Assembly (NCBI GenBank): GCA_964646985.1
Contig: CAZYFI010000017.1
Location: forward strand, 1 to 24,722
Direction: 5' to 3'
Length of the DNA: 24,722 nt
DNA from: UBA2253 sp964646985
GTDB lineage: Bacteria > Bacillota_I > Bacilli_A > ML615J-28 > CAG-698
The position numbers and the translations under genes are program-made. The notes beneath the pieces were generated by a model that was given only the letters and a program-made list of their open reading frames with translations, was not told the DNA's origin and did no database searches. Shown one piece after another: positions 1 through 7,671 of this stretch (position 1 is its first letter; the number at the start of each line of letters is the position of its first letter).

Positions 1-2363
1 TCGCAATCATCAAACACTATCACAACACTTTTTCTCTTAGTCTGCAAGCATCCATCAATCGACCAGAGTTTGAAATCAAAGAGTTGATAGTTGCTTTTTC
101 GGAAATAAAAAAAGACGAAGCACTCAAACGTTTTTTAAAAAAAGAACTCGCTTTTTTAGAAACATTCCTTTTTGAGAACACGCCATATCCTAGAGCATAT
201 CAATCGAAGAGATTTCAAGTAGAATCCTACTATGTTTCTATTTTACGAAATTTGGTTAACATTTATCAAGAAGATATTTTAGAAGAAAAATATTTAACTC
301 ATCCAAGTGCTGAAGTAAGACGCATTGTAATCGAAGCAAAAAGCAAGCAGAATGGTTTTGATGCTGTTTTAAACATCCTTAGTGCTTGTGATGGAAGCGA
401 AATGGATAATTATCGTATTGAAGTCATTACTAAGCTAGCTGAGTTAAATCGTGATTATTACATGAATTTGGTTGGTATTTTTCAAAGCCCTGGAAATATT
501 CATCGACAAAAAGTAATCGCGGCTGTTCTTTCCTTTAGAACCGATTATTTAATTTTAAAACTGAATTCATTGCAACGTTCCATGGTAACCAAAGCCTTAA
601 AGTTAATCCTTAGTTTTGGCTTGACTGCTGATTTTATTGATTTTATGAATCGCAATAAAGATAAGAACATTGAAAAAGAACTCGTTTCCATTTTACAATC
701 TCTCTTATTAACCGATGAAAAATTGCGAAAAGAAATCAATCTTTATTTAAACACTGATATTCTATTAAGAATGGGGATTGTAAAAGAAAAGCCAGCCGTT
801 ACGGTTCGAGAAAAAGCGAAAACCGAAAAGCAAAAAGTGCGTTGGTTGATTACCATCTTAGTATTTTCTATTGTGTTATTGCCAATTGTCTTTGTCATTC
901 GTTATTTTAATATTTTGCTTACCACAAACATTCTTACTCTTCTTGTCTATTATGCCGTTGATGTCAATACTTACATTGTGTATTATTATGCCTTTGTAAA
1001 TGTGATTTATATCTTGCTTGTTATTTTGTCTCTGAGAGGTTCCAAACAGCAAGTCAATTTGTGGCACTTAAAAAACAAAACCATGCTATTTGAACATGAT
1101 ATGCTTGCTCCTATTTCAATTATTGCCCCAGCATATAATGAGGAATTGTCCATTATTGACAGTGTAAATTCTTTGTTGAATCTCAATTTTCCTCAATATG
1201 AAGTTGTAGTCGTAAATGATGGTTCTAAAGATAACACCTTAAATAGTTTGATTGATTATTTTAAATTGGAACGAAAAAACATCATTGCCACACAATACAT
1301 TCCTACAAAAAATGTTAGAGGAGTTTATAAGAACAAGTTGATTTCCAACCTAACTGTAATTGATAAAGAAAACGGCGGAAAAGCAGATGCCTTAAATGTT
1401 GGAATCAACTATGCGAAAAATGAATATGTCTGTGGAATTGATGCAGATTCTTTGCTTGAAGTAGATTCGCTTCTAAAATTAATGTCGGTAACAATTGATC
1501 ATCGTCATCAAACCATTGCTCTTGGAGGAAATATTTTCCCTGCCAATGGTTGTGTAATCGATCATGGTCAAGTTGAGAAAAAAGGATTGCCAAAGACCCT
1601 GATTACCAGATTGCAAGCAATCGAATATTTGCGCGCATTCACAAGTGGAAGAATCGGTTGGGCCAAACTAAAATCCCTATTGATTGTTTCTGGCGCCTTT
1701 GGTTTGTTTCACCGTGCTACTCTTATTGAAGCAGGTGGATACCTAACTAGTTCTGGCATATACAAAAAAGATACTGTTGGCGAAGATATGGAATTGGTTG
1801 TTCGTTTATCAAGAAAAGCCTTAGAAAAGAGAATCAAATACCAAATTGATTATGTTTATAATGCTGCTTGCTATACAGAAGTTCCTAACGATTGGAAGAG
1901 TTTGCTAAAACAACGCAACCGCTGGCATCGCGGATTAATCGATATTCTTTCTTACCATCGAAAATTAATTTTTAATCCTAAATATAAACAAGTTGGTACA
2001 ATTGGGTTTCCTTATTTTTTTATTTTTGAAATGATTGGCCCTTTGTTTGAAATTCAAGGATATGTCATGTTATTTCTATGTTTGATATTTGGTTTACTCA
2101 ATGTGGAAATATTGCTCTCTTTGTTTATTGTAACGGTTTTAATGGGAATTATCATCTCATTGCTTGCGCTTTATGTAACTGAAAGAGAATCTAAATATTT
2201 AGGTTTCCGAGATACCCTACTATTAATTTTATTCGGGTTTTTAGAAAACTTGGGTTACCGTCAATTTGTAAGCCTTTATCGTGTCAATGGCTTTTTTGCC
2301 GCCTTAAATGAAACAGGAGCTTGGGGAACTGTGACTCGAAGCGGATTTAAAAAAACAAAATAA
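1..2363 (+). CDS. HEAT-repeat / family 2 glycosyltransferase membrane protein (5' partial)
   Basis: The frame is open from the first complete codon at position 3, so the N-terminus lies outside the window; at least 786 codons are present and the TTG at 84 need not be the start. The first ~250 residues are helical, HEAT-like repeats. Two hydrophobic segments follow (about 845-1040), then a GT2 catalytic domain: APAYNEE near 1125, VVNDGS near 1210, a DAD metal motif near 1440, GEDMEL near 1780 and QRNRW at 1911-1925. Hydrophobic segments close the C-terminus. The D, DxD, ED, QxxRW set is that of processive membrane synthases (cellulose synthase, hyaluronan synthase, IcaA), which extend a polysaccharide from a nucleotide sugar at the cytoplasmic face and may export it. 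The HEAT fusion suggests a protein-docking or regulatory module. The sugar and product cannot be told from sequence. A terminator-like hairpin follows at once. Confidence 0.85.
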   Translation, partial: AIIKHYHNTFSLSLQASINRPEFEIKELIVAFSEIKKDEALKRFLKKELAFLETFLFENTPYPRAYQSKRFQVESYYVSILRNLVNIYQEDILEEKYLTHPSAEVRRIVIEAKSKQNGFDAVLNILSACDGSEMDNYRIEVITKLAELNRDYYMNLVGIFQSPGNIHRQKVIAAVLSFRTDYLILKLNSLQRSMVTKALKLILSFGLTADFIDFMNRNKDKNIEKELVSILQSLLLTDEKLRKEINLYLNTDILLRMGIVKEKPAVTVREKAKTEKQKVRWLITILVFSIVLLPIVFVIRYFNILLTTNILTLLVYYAVDVNTYIVYYYAFVNVIYILLVILSLRGSKQQVNLWHLKNKTMLFEHDMLAPISIIAPAYNEELSIIDSVNSLLNLNFPQYEVVVVNDGSKDNTLNSLIDYFKLERKNIIATQYIPTKNVRGVYKNKLISNLTVIDKENGGKADALNVGINYAKNEYVCGIDADSLLEVDSLLKLMSVTIDHRHQTIALGGNIFPANGCVIDHGQVEKKGLPKTLITRLQAIEYLRAFTSGRIGWAKLKSLLIVSGAFGLFHRATLIEAGGYLTSSGIYKKDTVGEDMELVVRLSRKALEKRIKYQIDYVYNAACYTEVPNDWKSLLKQRNRWHRGLIDILSYHRKLIFNPKYKQVGTIGFPYFFIFEMIGPLFEIQGYVMLFLCLIFGLLNVEILLSLFIVTVLMGIIISLLALYVTERESKYLGFRDTLLLILFGFLENLGYRQFVSLYRVNGFFAALNETGAWGTVTRSGFKKTK

Positions 2364-2385
2364 AAGCATTTTTCTAAATGCTTTT
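2362..2385 (+). terminator. Hairpin after the glycosyltransferase
   Basis: A perfect 10-bp stem (2362-2371 with 2376-2385) has a 4-base loop and begins just before the stop codon ends. It is followed by ATTTA, not a long T run, so some read-through into the carotenoid genes is possible. No separate strong promoter was seen in the 23 bases before the next gene. Confidence 0.6.
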
Positions 2386-2408
2386 ATTTACAAGAATGGA
2401 GATTGTAT

Positions 2409-4244
2409 ATGTATGATGTCATAGTTATTGGTGGGGGGCTTTCTGGTCTAACTGCTGCTAGTCTTTGTGCAAAAAGAAATTTACGCGTATTGGTTCTAGA
2501 AAAGAGCTATCAACCTGGAGGTTCTTGTGGGGCATTCAAACGTGGCGATGTCACCTTTGATCAAGGAACAGCCATGTTGTTTGGTTTTGGACAGCAAGGG
2601 TTTAATCCTCACCGCTTTGTTTTTAACTGTTTGGAAGAACCCATTAACATGATTAAACACAAACATCTATATTGTATGAATTATCGCGGCAAACGAATTA
2701 TATTTCATGCCAATTTAGATGATTTTTCAGAAGAACTTGGCAATCTTTTTTCTTCAGAAAAAAAGAATATCAAACGCTTCTTTGACCATTTTTATCGTCT
2801 TTATTCTCACGTGATGATTGAAACGCCCATGTTTACTAGTCCAGATGAAATTGATAAGAACCGAGCAAAAAAGCAATTTTTAAAACATCCTCTTTCTTAT
2901 CTTGAATTCTTAGGATACATGAACAAAAGTACCGAAACCTTGTTAAAGAAATACTTTACTGATCCTGAAATTTTTCAGTTCTTTGATAAGTTAACTTCAA
3001 CTTATTGCTATACTACCACAAAAGAAACCCCAGCAGTACTGGGGGCAGTTATGTTTGTTGACAATCATGTTGGTGGAAGCTATTATCCAGCTGGTTCTAC
3101 CTTGCATTTACCTGGAAAACTAGAAAAAACAATTGAAGACAATGGTGGAGAAGTGCGATTAGAAAGTGAAGTCATCGAAATCAAAACAAACAAAAACGAA
3201 GCCTATGAAGTCATTTTAGAAAACAAAGAAGCCATTCAAGCAAAAACCATCATCTACTCAGGAACAGTTTGGAACTTATACCAAAAATTACTTGCCAATC
3301 CTCCAAAAAAACTTTTAGAGTGGAGCAAAAAAATTGTCCCTACCATGTCAAGTAATGTCTTATATTTGCATGTGAAAAAACAAGCAATTCCTGAAGATGC
3401 CTTACCAATTGAAATGATGGCATCAAACCCAGAACAAATAGATGAAGGAGAAATCACATGTTATTGTTTTTCTCTTGCTGATCAAACACTAACCAACGAT
3501 GACACCCACACGATTGTTGCTATCGGCCCTTCTTTGATCAAATGGGATAATTTATCAAAAAAAGATTATCTTGCTTTAAAAGATCAAGAAGCAAACCGCA
3601 TGATTCAAGTGATTTCAAAACGATTTACAAATTTACCAAATCATATTATTTCCCAAGAATTGGCTACACCGAAAACAATTGAACGTTATACTTTAAAAAA
3701 CAATGGGTCAGTAGCTGGTCCCAAACAATTCATCGGGCAACACATGTTAAAACGACAACACACAAAAACAGCATGGAACAATTTATTTTGTTGCGGAGAA
3801 TCAACCGTCATGGGGACCGGTTCTCCTTCTGTTACAGTTTCTGGCATCAGTGCTGCCAATGCGGTATTAAAAAAATTAAACAAAGCACCTTTTTTCTATG
3901 ATCCTCAAAGAAAAAATGTTGTAAACATTATCTCGGGACCATTTTTAAAAGAATCTTTGTTTCAAGATTATCCCAAAGATCAATCCTTCATCATGAAACT
4001 GGCAAATCAATGTTGGTTCTGTGAAAATCCATCTTGTAGAAACAAAACAAACCTTGATATTAGAACCATTATGAGGAAAATTGTTGTCGGAAATTTCTTG
4101 GGTGCAAAAAAACTTATAGAAAATCGCTTTGATGCAAGTGAAGACTTGTTGGCCACAGAAATGGCTTGTATTCAGTGTAAAACCAAAAATCAAGGCGTTA
4201 AAATAAAAGAAATTATAGAAGCAATGCGAGAGATGACTTTATGA
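2409..4244 (+). CDS. CrtN/CrtP-like FAD-dependent carotenoid oxidoreductase with cysteine-rich tail
   Basis: 611 residues from ATG 2409, chosen over in-frame TTG 2403 because GGAG at 2398-2401 is well spaced. The N-terminus is a dinucleotide-binding fold (VIVIGGGLSGLTAA, then VLEK about 20 residues later) for FAD. The C-terminal part of the core has a CGEST...GTGSPSVTVSG segment typical of phytoene desaturase, carotenoid isomerase and retinol saturase relatives. Such enzymes desaturate or oxidise polyenes at the membrane. Family members are usually about 490-510 residues; here an extra ~80-residue tail (from about 4002) carries Cys at about 535, 538, 543, 587 and 590 in CxxCx4C and CxxC patterns. 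The stop overlaps the next start (ATGA), so it is coupled to the CrtQ-like gene. Whether it acts as desaturase, terminal oxidase or isomerase is not resolved. Confidence 0.8.
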   Translation: MYDVIVIGGGLSGLTAASLCAKRNLRVLVLEKSYQPGGSCGAFKRGDVTFDQGTAMLFGFGQQGFNPHRFVFNCLEEPINMIKHKHLYCMNYRGKRIIFHANLDDFSEELGNLFSSEKKNIKRFFDHFYRLYSHVMIETPMFTSPDEIDKNRAKKQFLKHPLSYLEFLGYMNKSTETLLKKYFTDPEIFQFFDKLTSTYCYTTTKETPAVLGAVMFVDNHVGGSYYPAGSTLHLPGKLEKTIEDNGGEVRLESEVIEIKTNKNEAYEVILENKEAIQAKTIIYSGTVWNLYQKLLANPPKKLLEWSKKIVPTMSSNVLYLHVKKQAIPEDALPIEMMASNPEQIDEGEITCYCFSLADQTLTNDDTHTIVAIGPSLIKWDNLSKKDYLALKDQEANRMIQVISKRFTNLPNHIISQELATPKTIERYTLKNNGSVAGPKQFIGQHMLKRQHTKTAWNNLFCCGESTVMGTGSPSVTVSGISAANAVLKKLNKAPFFYDPQRKNVVNIISGPFLKESLFQDYPKDQSFIMKLANQCWFCENPSCRNKTNLDIRTIMRKIVVGNFLGAKKLIENRFDASEDLLATEMACIQCKTKNQGVKIKEIIEAMREMTL

Positions 4245-5329
4245 TTTATTACTTGATTGCCGTACTTGGCTTAATTTTTGGAGTGCTACTTTTTTATAAA
4301 ACACCTCATGTACCTAGTGTAAAGATAACAGGTGATTTACCAACTCTTTCGATAATTATCCCTGCAAGAAATGAAGAACGTAATATCAAAGAACTTCTTG
4401 CTTTATTAACAAAAACAATTCATGACAACATTGAAATCATTGTTGTAGATGATGATTCCTCTGATGAGACCTATCAGATTGCAAAGGAATTTGGTGTTGT
4501 AGTATTAAAAGCAACATCAAAGCCTGATAAATGGTTAGGAAAATCTTGGGCTTGTTTTGTCGGTGCAAAACAAGCAAAAGGCAATCAGCTGTTGTTTTTA
4601 GATGCTGATGTCAGAATTTCTATTGATGAAGTGATTACTTTATTAAAGGCTTCCACAAAATATCCCATTTTTTCTGTTGGACCCTATCATAAAACAAACA
4701 AGCTTCATGAACAATTTTCATTTTACTTTAATGCCGTTGGTTTGGCAGCGAATGGATTCATGTTGCCTTTTTCATATAAAAAAGTAGGCATGTTTGGTCC
4801 TGTAATCATGATTCCCAAAACAACTTATTTTGCGGTTGGTGGCCATGAAGCAGTAAAAGGTTCTATTATTGAGGATGTTGCTTTTGGAAAAAATTTGTTA
4901 TCTCATCACAAAGATTATGAATTGTTTTTAGGCAACAAACAATTAACTTACCAAATGTATGCCAATGGGTTTTCTGATTTATATCACGGTTGGATTAAAA
5001 ACTTTGCTTCTGGTGCACTTAAAACTTCTTGGCTTATGTTGATTATGACAATCATTTGGATTAGTGTTGGCTTTTCTGTTCTCATTCATATTCCACAAAC
5101 TTTAATACTACAAGATTGGTATATGCTTGCAGGTTGGTGCCTTGTTCTATTTACTTATTTGTTACAAATAGCAAGAATATCAAAGAAAATTGGCAATTTT
5201 AAATGGGTAACCATTGTATTTTATCCAGTATACTTATTGTTCTTCCTTTATATTTTTTTAATTTCTCTCATATATAAAATATTTAATTTGCCGGTTAAAT
5301 GGAAAGATCGGGCAATCAAATCGAGGTAA
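4241..5329 (+). CDS. crtQ: CrtQ-like carotenoid glycosyltransferase (GT2)
   Basis: 362 residues. An N-terminal hydrophobic anchor is followed by a GT2 domain: IIIPARNEE near residue 35, VVDDDSSDET, KWLGKSWAC, the metal-binding LDADV, GPYH, FGPV, GGH and IIEDVAFG, then YANGF and GW. Two or more hydrophobic segments close the C-terminus. The order and wording of these motifs closely follow Staphylococcus CrtQ, which adds glucose to 4,4'-diaponeurosporenoate. It overlaps the preceding oxidoreductase by 4 bases (ATGA) and lies 1 base from the CrtO-like gene, so the three form one translational unit. From the match, it is inferred to glycosylate a carotenoid carboxylate in the membrane. The actual acceptor is unproven because no early carotenoid gene (crtM) is in view. 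Confidence 0.82.
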   Translation: MIYYLIAVLGLIFGVLLFYKTPHVPSVKITGDLPTLSIIIPARNEERNIKELLALLTKTIHDNIEIIVVDDDSSDETYQIAKEFGVVVLKATSKPDKWLGKSWACFVGAKQAKGNQLLFLDADVRISIDEVITLLKASTKYPIFSVGPYHKTNKLHEQFSFYFNAVGLAANGFMLPFSYKKVGMFGPVIMIPKTTYFAVGGHEAVKGSIIEDVAFGKNLLSHHKDYELFLGNKQLTYQMYANGFSDLYHGWIKNFASGALKTSWLMLIMTIIWISVGFSVLIHIPQTLILQDWYMLAGWCLVLFTYLLQIARISKKIGNFKWVTIVFYPVYLLFFLYIFLISLIYKIFNLPVKWKDRAIKSR

Positions 5330-5330
5330 T

Positions 5331-5828
5331 ATGCAACTATTTTATTTCCATCCTTTGATAACGGGCATCATTGCCTTTGGACTATGGTTTTTCTTACAAA
5401 CCATCAGTGCCTATATATGTTTAAAATTAAACAATAAATTTTACAACCACAATCATTTCATTTTTAGAACGAGAAAATGGGAACAAAATGGAAAAATTTA
5501 TGATCATTTGTTTCATGTGCGAAAATGGAAACAATATTTGCCGGATGGTAGTCGTGTAGTAAAAGGTGGTTTTCAAAAACGACATTTGACTGATTTTTCC
5601 CAAGAAAACTTAAATCAGTTTGTCATTGAATCAGCAAGAGCCGAATTGACTCACTGGCTTGCTATTTTCCCTTTTTGGGTATTTGGTTTCTTTATGCCCG
5701 CTTATGCCATAGCCATTATGTTTGTTTATGCTTTGATTGTGAATGCTCCTTGCATTATTGCTCAGCGCTACAACCGTCCAAGAATATTACATTATTTGGA
5801 AAACAAGTATAAACAAAAAGTCGCCTAG
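5331..5828 (+). CDS. crtO: CrtO-like glycosyl-carotenoid acyltransferase
   Basis: 165 residues, the usual size of this small membrane family. An N-terminal hydrophobic helix (about 8-30) is followed by a soluble stretch holding RKWEQNGKIYDHLFHVRKWK, then QKRHLT, ARAELTHW, two hydrophobic helices and the C-terminal IAQRYNRPR. These match Staphylococcus CrtO, glycosyl-4,4'-diaponeurosporenoate acyltransferase, which esterifies the glucose of the carotenoid glucoside with a fatty acid in the last step to staphyloxanthin. The ribosome site (GAGGTAAT) overlaps the stop of the CrtQ-like gene. Its stop lies in the loop of a strong terminator, so it is the last gene of the unit. The gene order (oxidoreductase, Q, O) differs from the Staphylococcus crtOPQMN order. 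Confidence 0.85.
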   Translation: MQLFYFHPLITGIIAFGLWFFLQTISAYICLKLNNKFYNHNHFIFRTRKWEQNGKIYDHLFHVRKWKQYLPDGSRVVKGGFQKRHLTDFSQENLNQFVIESARAELTHWLAIFPFWVFGFFMPAYAIAIMFVYALIVNAPCIIAQRYNRPRILHYLENKYKQKVA

Positions 5829-5841
5829 TTGGCGACTTTTT
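5815..5841. terminator. Bidirectional terminator between crtO-like and speD-like genes
   Basis: Perfect 11-bp stem (5815-5825 with 5831-5841) with a 5-base loop and T runs in both directions. It serves the converging carotenoid (+) and polyamine (-) units. Confidence 0.9.
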
Positions 5842-6651
5842 TTATAAGTAGTCATTGTAAATATTTTTTTGCCATCTTTCTGATGCAATCGCTTCGGTAT
5901 TGTCTTTTTCCTTTTTAACCTTTGCATAATGTTTTGTTCCCCGGGCAACGACTTCATAGGATGTCACTTTTCCTAAATCACTTAGTACATTCGTAACCAT
6001 TGAGAAGTCAAATGATGCACAAGAGAAGATATCAAAATAAATCACTTTATTTTCATAATCATAATGAAGCGAAATATGGCTTTGTGCAATCAAAATAATA
6101 CCAGACAAATAATGCGTATTTTTGACCGTGCTTTTTATAACAAGTGGTCGTGTAATTGGTGTCATACCAATTTCATAAACCAATTTTTCTAAAAAGTCAA
6201 ACATGTTTTCCATGGTAATTCGTTTTTCAAACGCAATCTCTGATAATACATGAGGGCCAAAATCCTCTGTTGGATTATATGGCAATTGGTTAAAAACGGT
6301 AATGTCGCGATCTCTAATTTCCAAAGAAGACAAACTAGGATTATAAGGCAGCTTCTCAAGCAAATAGGCTTCTAAGACATTTGTGTCAAAATCTTTAGAA
6401 AAAATATCAAGAAAGTAACATTGACGGAAAGGGAAGGTATGAATGGTGATGTGGCCTCCTTCTAAAAAGACAAAAGCACTAATTCCATCATCTTCATTAA
6501 CTTTTCCATAATAGTATGGAATAAGCTGAGGTGGAGTCACAGGAACTAATTTTAAAATATAAGGAATTTCATTCATTATTTTGTTGATATAACGAATATC
6601 ATCAATCAACGTTTGTGTTGATCCATAGCAGTCTAACATAACATGTTTCAT
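5842..6651 (-). CDS. Tandem SpeD-like pyruvoyl-dependent decarboxylase
   Basis: 269 residues, about twice a bacterial SpeD. Two SpeD-like modules can be aligned. Residues 1-~105 contain GGHITIHTFP (64-74), where the pyruvoyl-forming Ser is Gly66 and the usual Cys is replaced (DIFSKD). Residues ~140-245 contain QSHISLHYDYE (190-200) and FDIFSC (206-211), keeping Ser191, His196, Glu200 and Cys211. In the family the Ser self-cleaves to a pyruvoyl group, so only the C-terminal half looks able to do so. The start overlaps the agmatinase stop (ATGA), so the two are co-translated. Family default is S-adenosylmethionine decarboxylase for spermidine synthesis. SpeD homologues that became arginine or ornithine decarboxylases are known, and pairing with agmatinase and no visible spermidine synthase makes arginine decarboxylation a real alternative (inference). 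Confidence 0.82.
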   Translation of the reverse strand: MKHVMLDCYGSTQTLIDDIRYINKIMNEIPYILKLVPVTPPQLIPYYYGKVNEDDGISAFVFLEGGHITIHTFPFRQCYFLDIFSKDFDTNVLEAYLLEKLPYNPSLSSLEIRDRDITVFNQLPYNPTEDFGPHVLSEIAFEKRITMENMFDFLEKLVYEIGMTPITRPLVIKSTVKNTHYLSGIILIAQSHISLHYDYENKVIYFDIFSCASFDFSMVTNVLSDLGKVTSYEVVARGTKHYAKVKKEKDNTEAIASERWQKNIYNDYL

Positions 6652-7544
6652 TTTTTTATCTCCTTGTTTTCCCGTTTTTTTGCAAGTACGGCAAATACTT
6701 CATATAATATTTTAAGCGCTGTCCAAGAGGTGACATCGTTGACATCTAATTTTGGCGATATTTCCACCATATCAAAAACACGAACCGGAAGGTTTTGGAT
6801 AAAATACGTGATGAGATTCGTAGCCAATGTTGGTGATATTCCAAAGGCTTCTGGAGTTCCCGTTCCAGGAACATAGGATGGATCAATCGCATCTATGTCA
6901 AATGACAAATAAACCAAATAGCGTTCATCGAAGCGATCAATAATATGTTTCACTGCATCTAATCCTTGGTCATTGAGTGTAGAAGCTTTAATGACTTCTA
7001 ATTCTGGATACTTAGCAAACAACTCGATTTCTTGTAGCTCAAAACCACGAATTGCCAACATTTTCACATTTTCTTTTTGATAACCTAGCTCAATAGCACG
7101 AAAATTAGGGCATGCGTGTGAGTATTTACTGTTATGATATACATCACAAATATCTGGATGAGCATCAATGTGAATAATGGCAGGAATTTTGTTTTGTGTT
7201 TCACAATAATGAAAGAAAGCCGCTTCAAGAGGAATCGCCACTGAATGGTCGCCTCCAAGAAATACACTAAATTTATGCAAATTGATTATATCTTTGGCTT
7301 TTTCTTCTATGCTAGAAAATTTAGTAAAGTTATTTCCAATACTACCCAAGTCAAGAATTTTAATTGGCAGCAAACTCATTCCATCTTTTGAAGCTGGTGG
7401 CAAATGTTGTGACAATTGCCTTAATTTCTTAGGTGCAAGTCTTGAACCTTTGCCAACAGAACAATTGCGGTCAAGAGCAATGGAAGCCAGTGTTATATTG
7501 GCAATTTCGGGATTTGAAGTCGTTAAATCGCGCCAAGCTTTCAT
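6648..7544 (-). CDS. Agmatinase/arginase-family ureohydrolase
   Basis: 298 residues from ATG 7544, preferred over in-frame GTG 7556 because TGAGG sits about 7 bases upstream of the ATG. All metal-binding signatures are present: GGDHS (97-101), DAHPD (127-131), SFDIDAIDPS around 215-223 and then GTGTPE. The Mn2+ pair activates water to release urea from a guanidino group. The segment YSHACP at the place of agmatinase SHG suggests agmatine over arginine, but formiminoglutamase and other family members cannot be excluded. It is the first gene of a two-gene operon with the SpeD-like decarboxylase (4-base overlap) behind a good promoter. Together they would make putrescine from arginine through agmatine if the partner decarboxylates arginine. 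Confidence 0.85.
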   Translation of the reverse strand: MKAWRDLTTSNPEIANITLASIALDRNCSVGKGSRLAPKKLRQLSQHLPPASKDGMSLLPIKILDLGSIGNNFTKFSSIEEKAKDIINLHKFSVFLGGDHSVAIPLEAAFFHYCETQNKIPAIIHIDAHPDICDVYHNSKYSHACPNFRAIELGYQKENVKMLAIRGFELQEIELFAKYPELEVIKASTLNDQGLDAVKHIIDRFDERYLVYLSFDIDAIDPSYVPGTGTPEAFGISPTLATNLITYFIQNLPVRVFDMVEISPKLDVNDVTSWTALKILYEVFAVLAKKRENKEIKK

Positions 7545-7581
7545 TTTTTTCCTCACTTATCTTTTTTCATAATTGCATTTT

Positions 7582-7609
7582 ATTATAACATTTATTGAAA
7601 ATATATCAA
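7582..7609 (-). promoter_or_regulatory. Promoter of the agmatinase/speD-like operon
   Basis: On the minus strand TTGATA (7604-7609) and TATAAT (7582-7587) are 16 bases apart, about 40 bases before the start codon. Confidence 0.7.
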
Positions 7610-7642
7610 TTGTTTTACGAATATTTTTTTACCATAATTAAG

Positions 7643-7671
7643 AAAAACTCAAGTTTTTTACTTGAGTTTTT
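7643..7671 (-). terminator. Terminator of the ABC transporter operon
   Basis: An 11-bp stem (7643-7653 with 7661-7671) has a 7-base loop. On the minus strand it ends in a T run directly after the bmrD-like stop codon. Confidence 0.85.
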
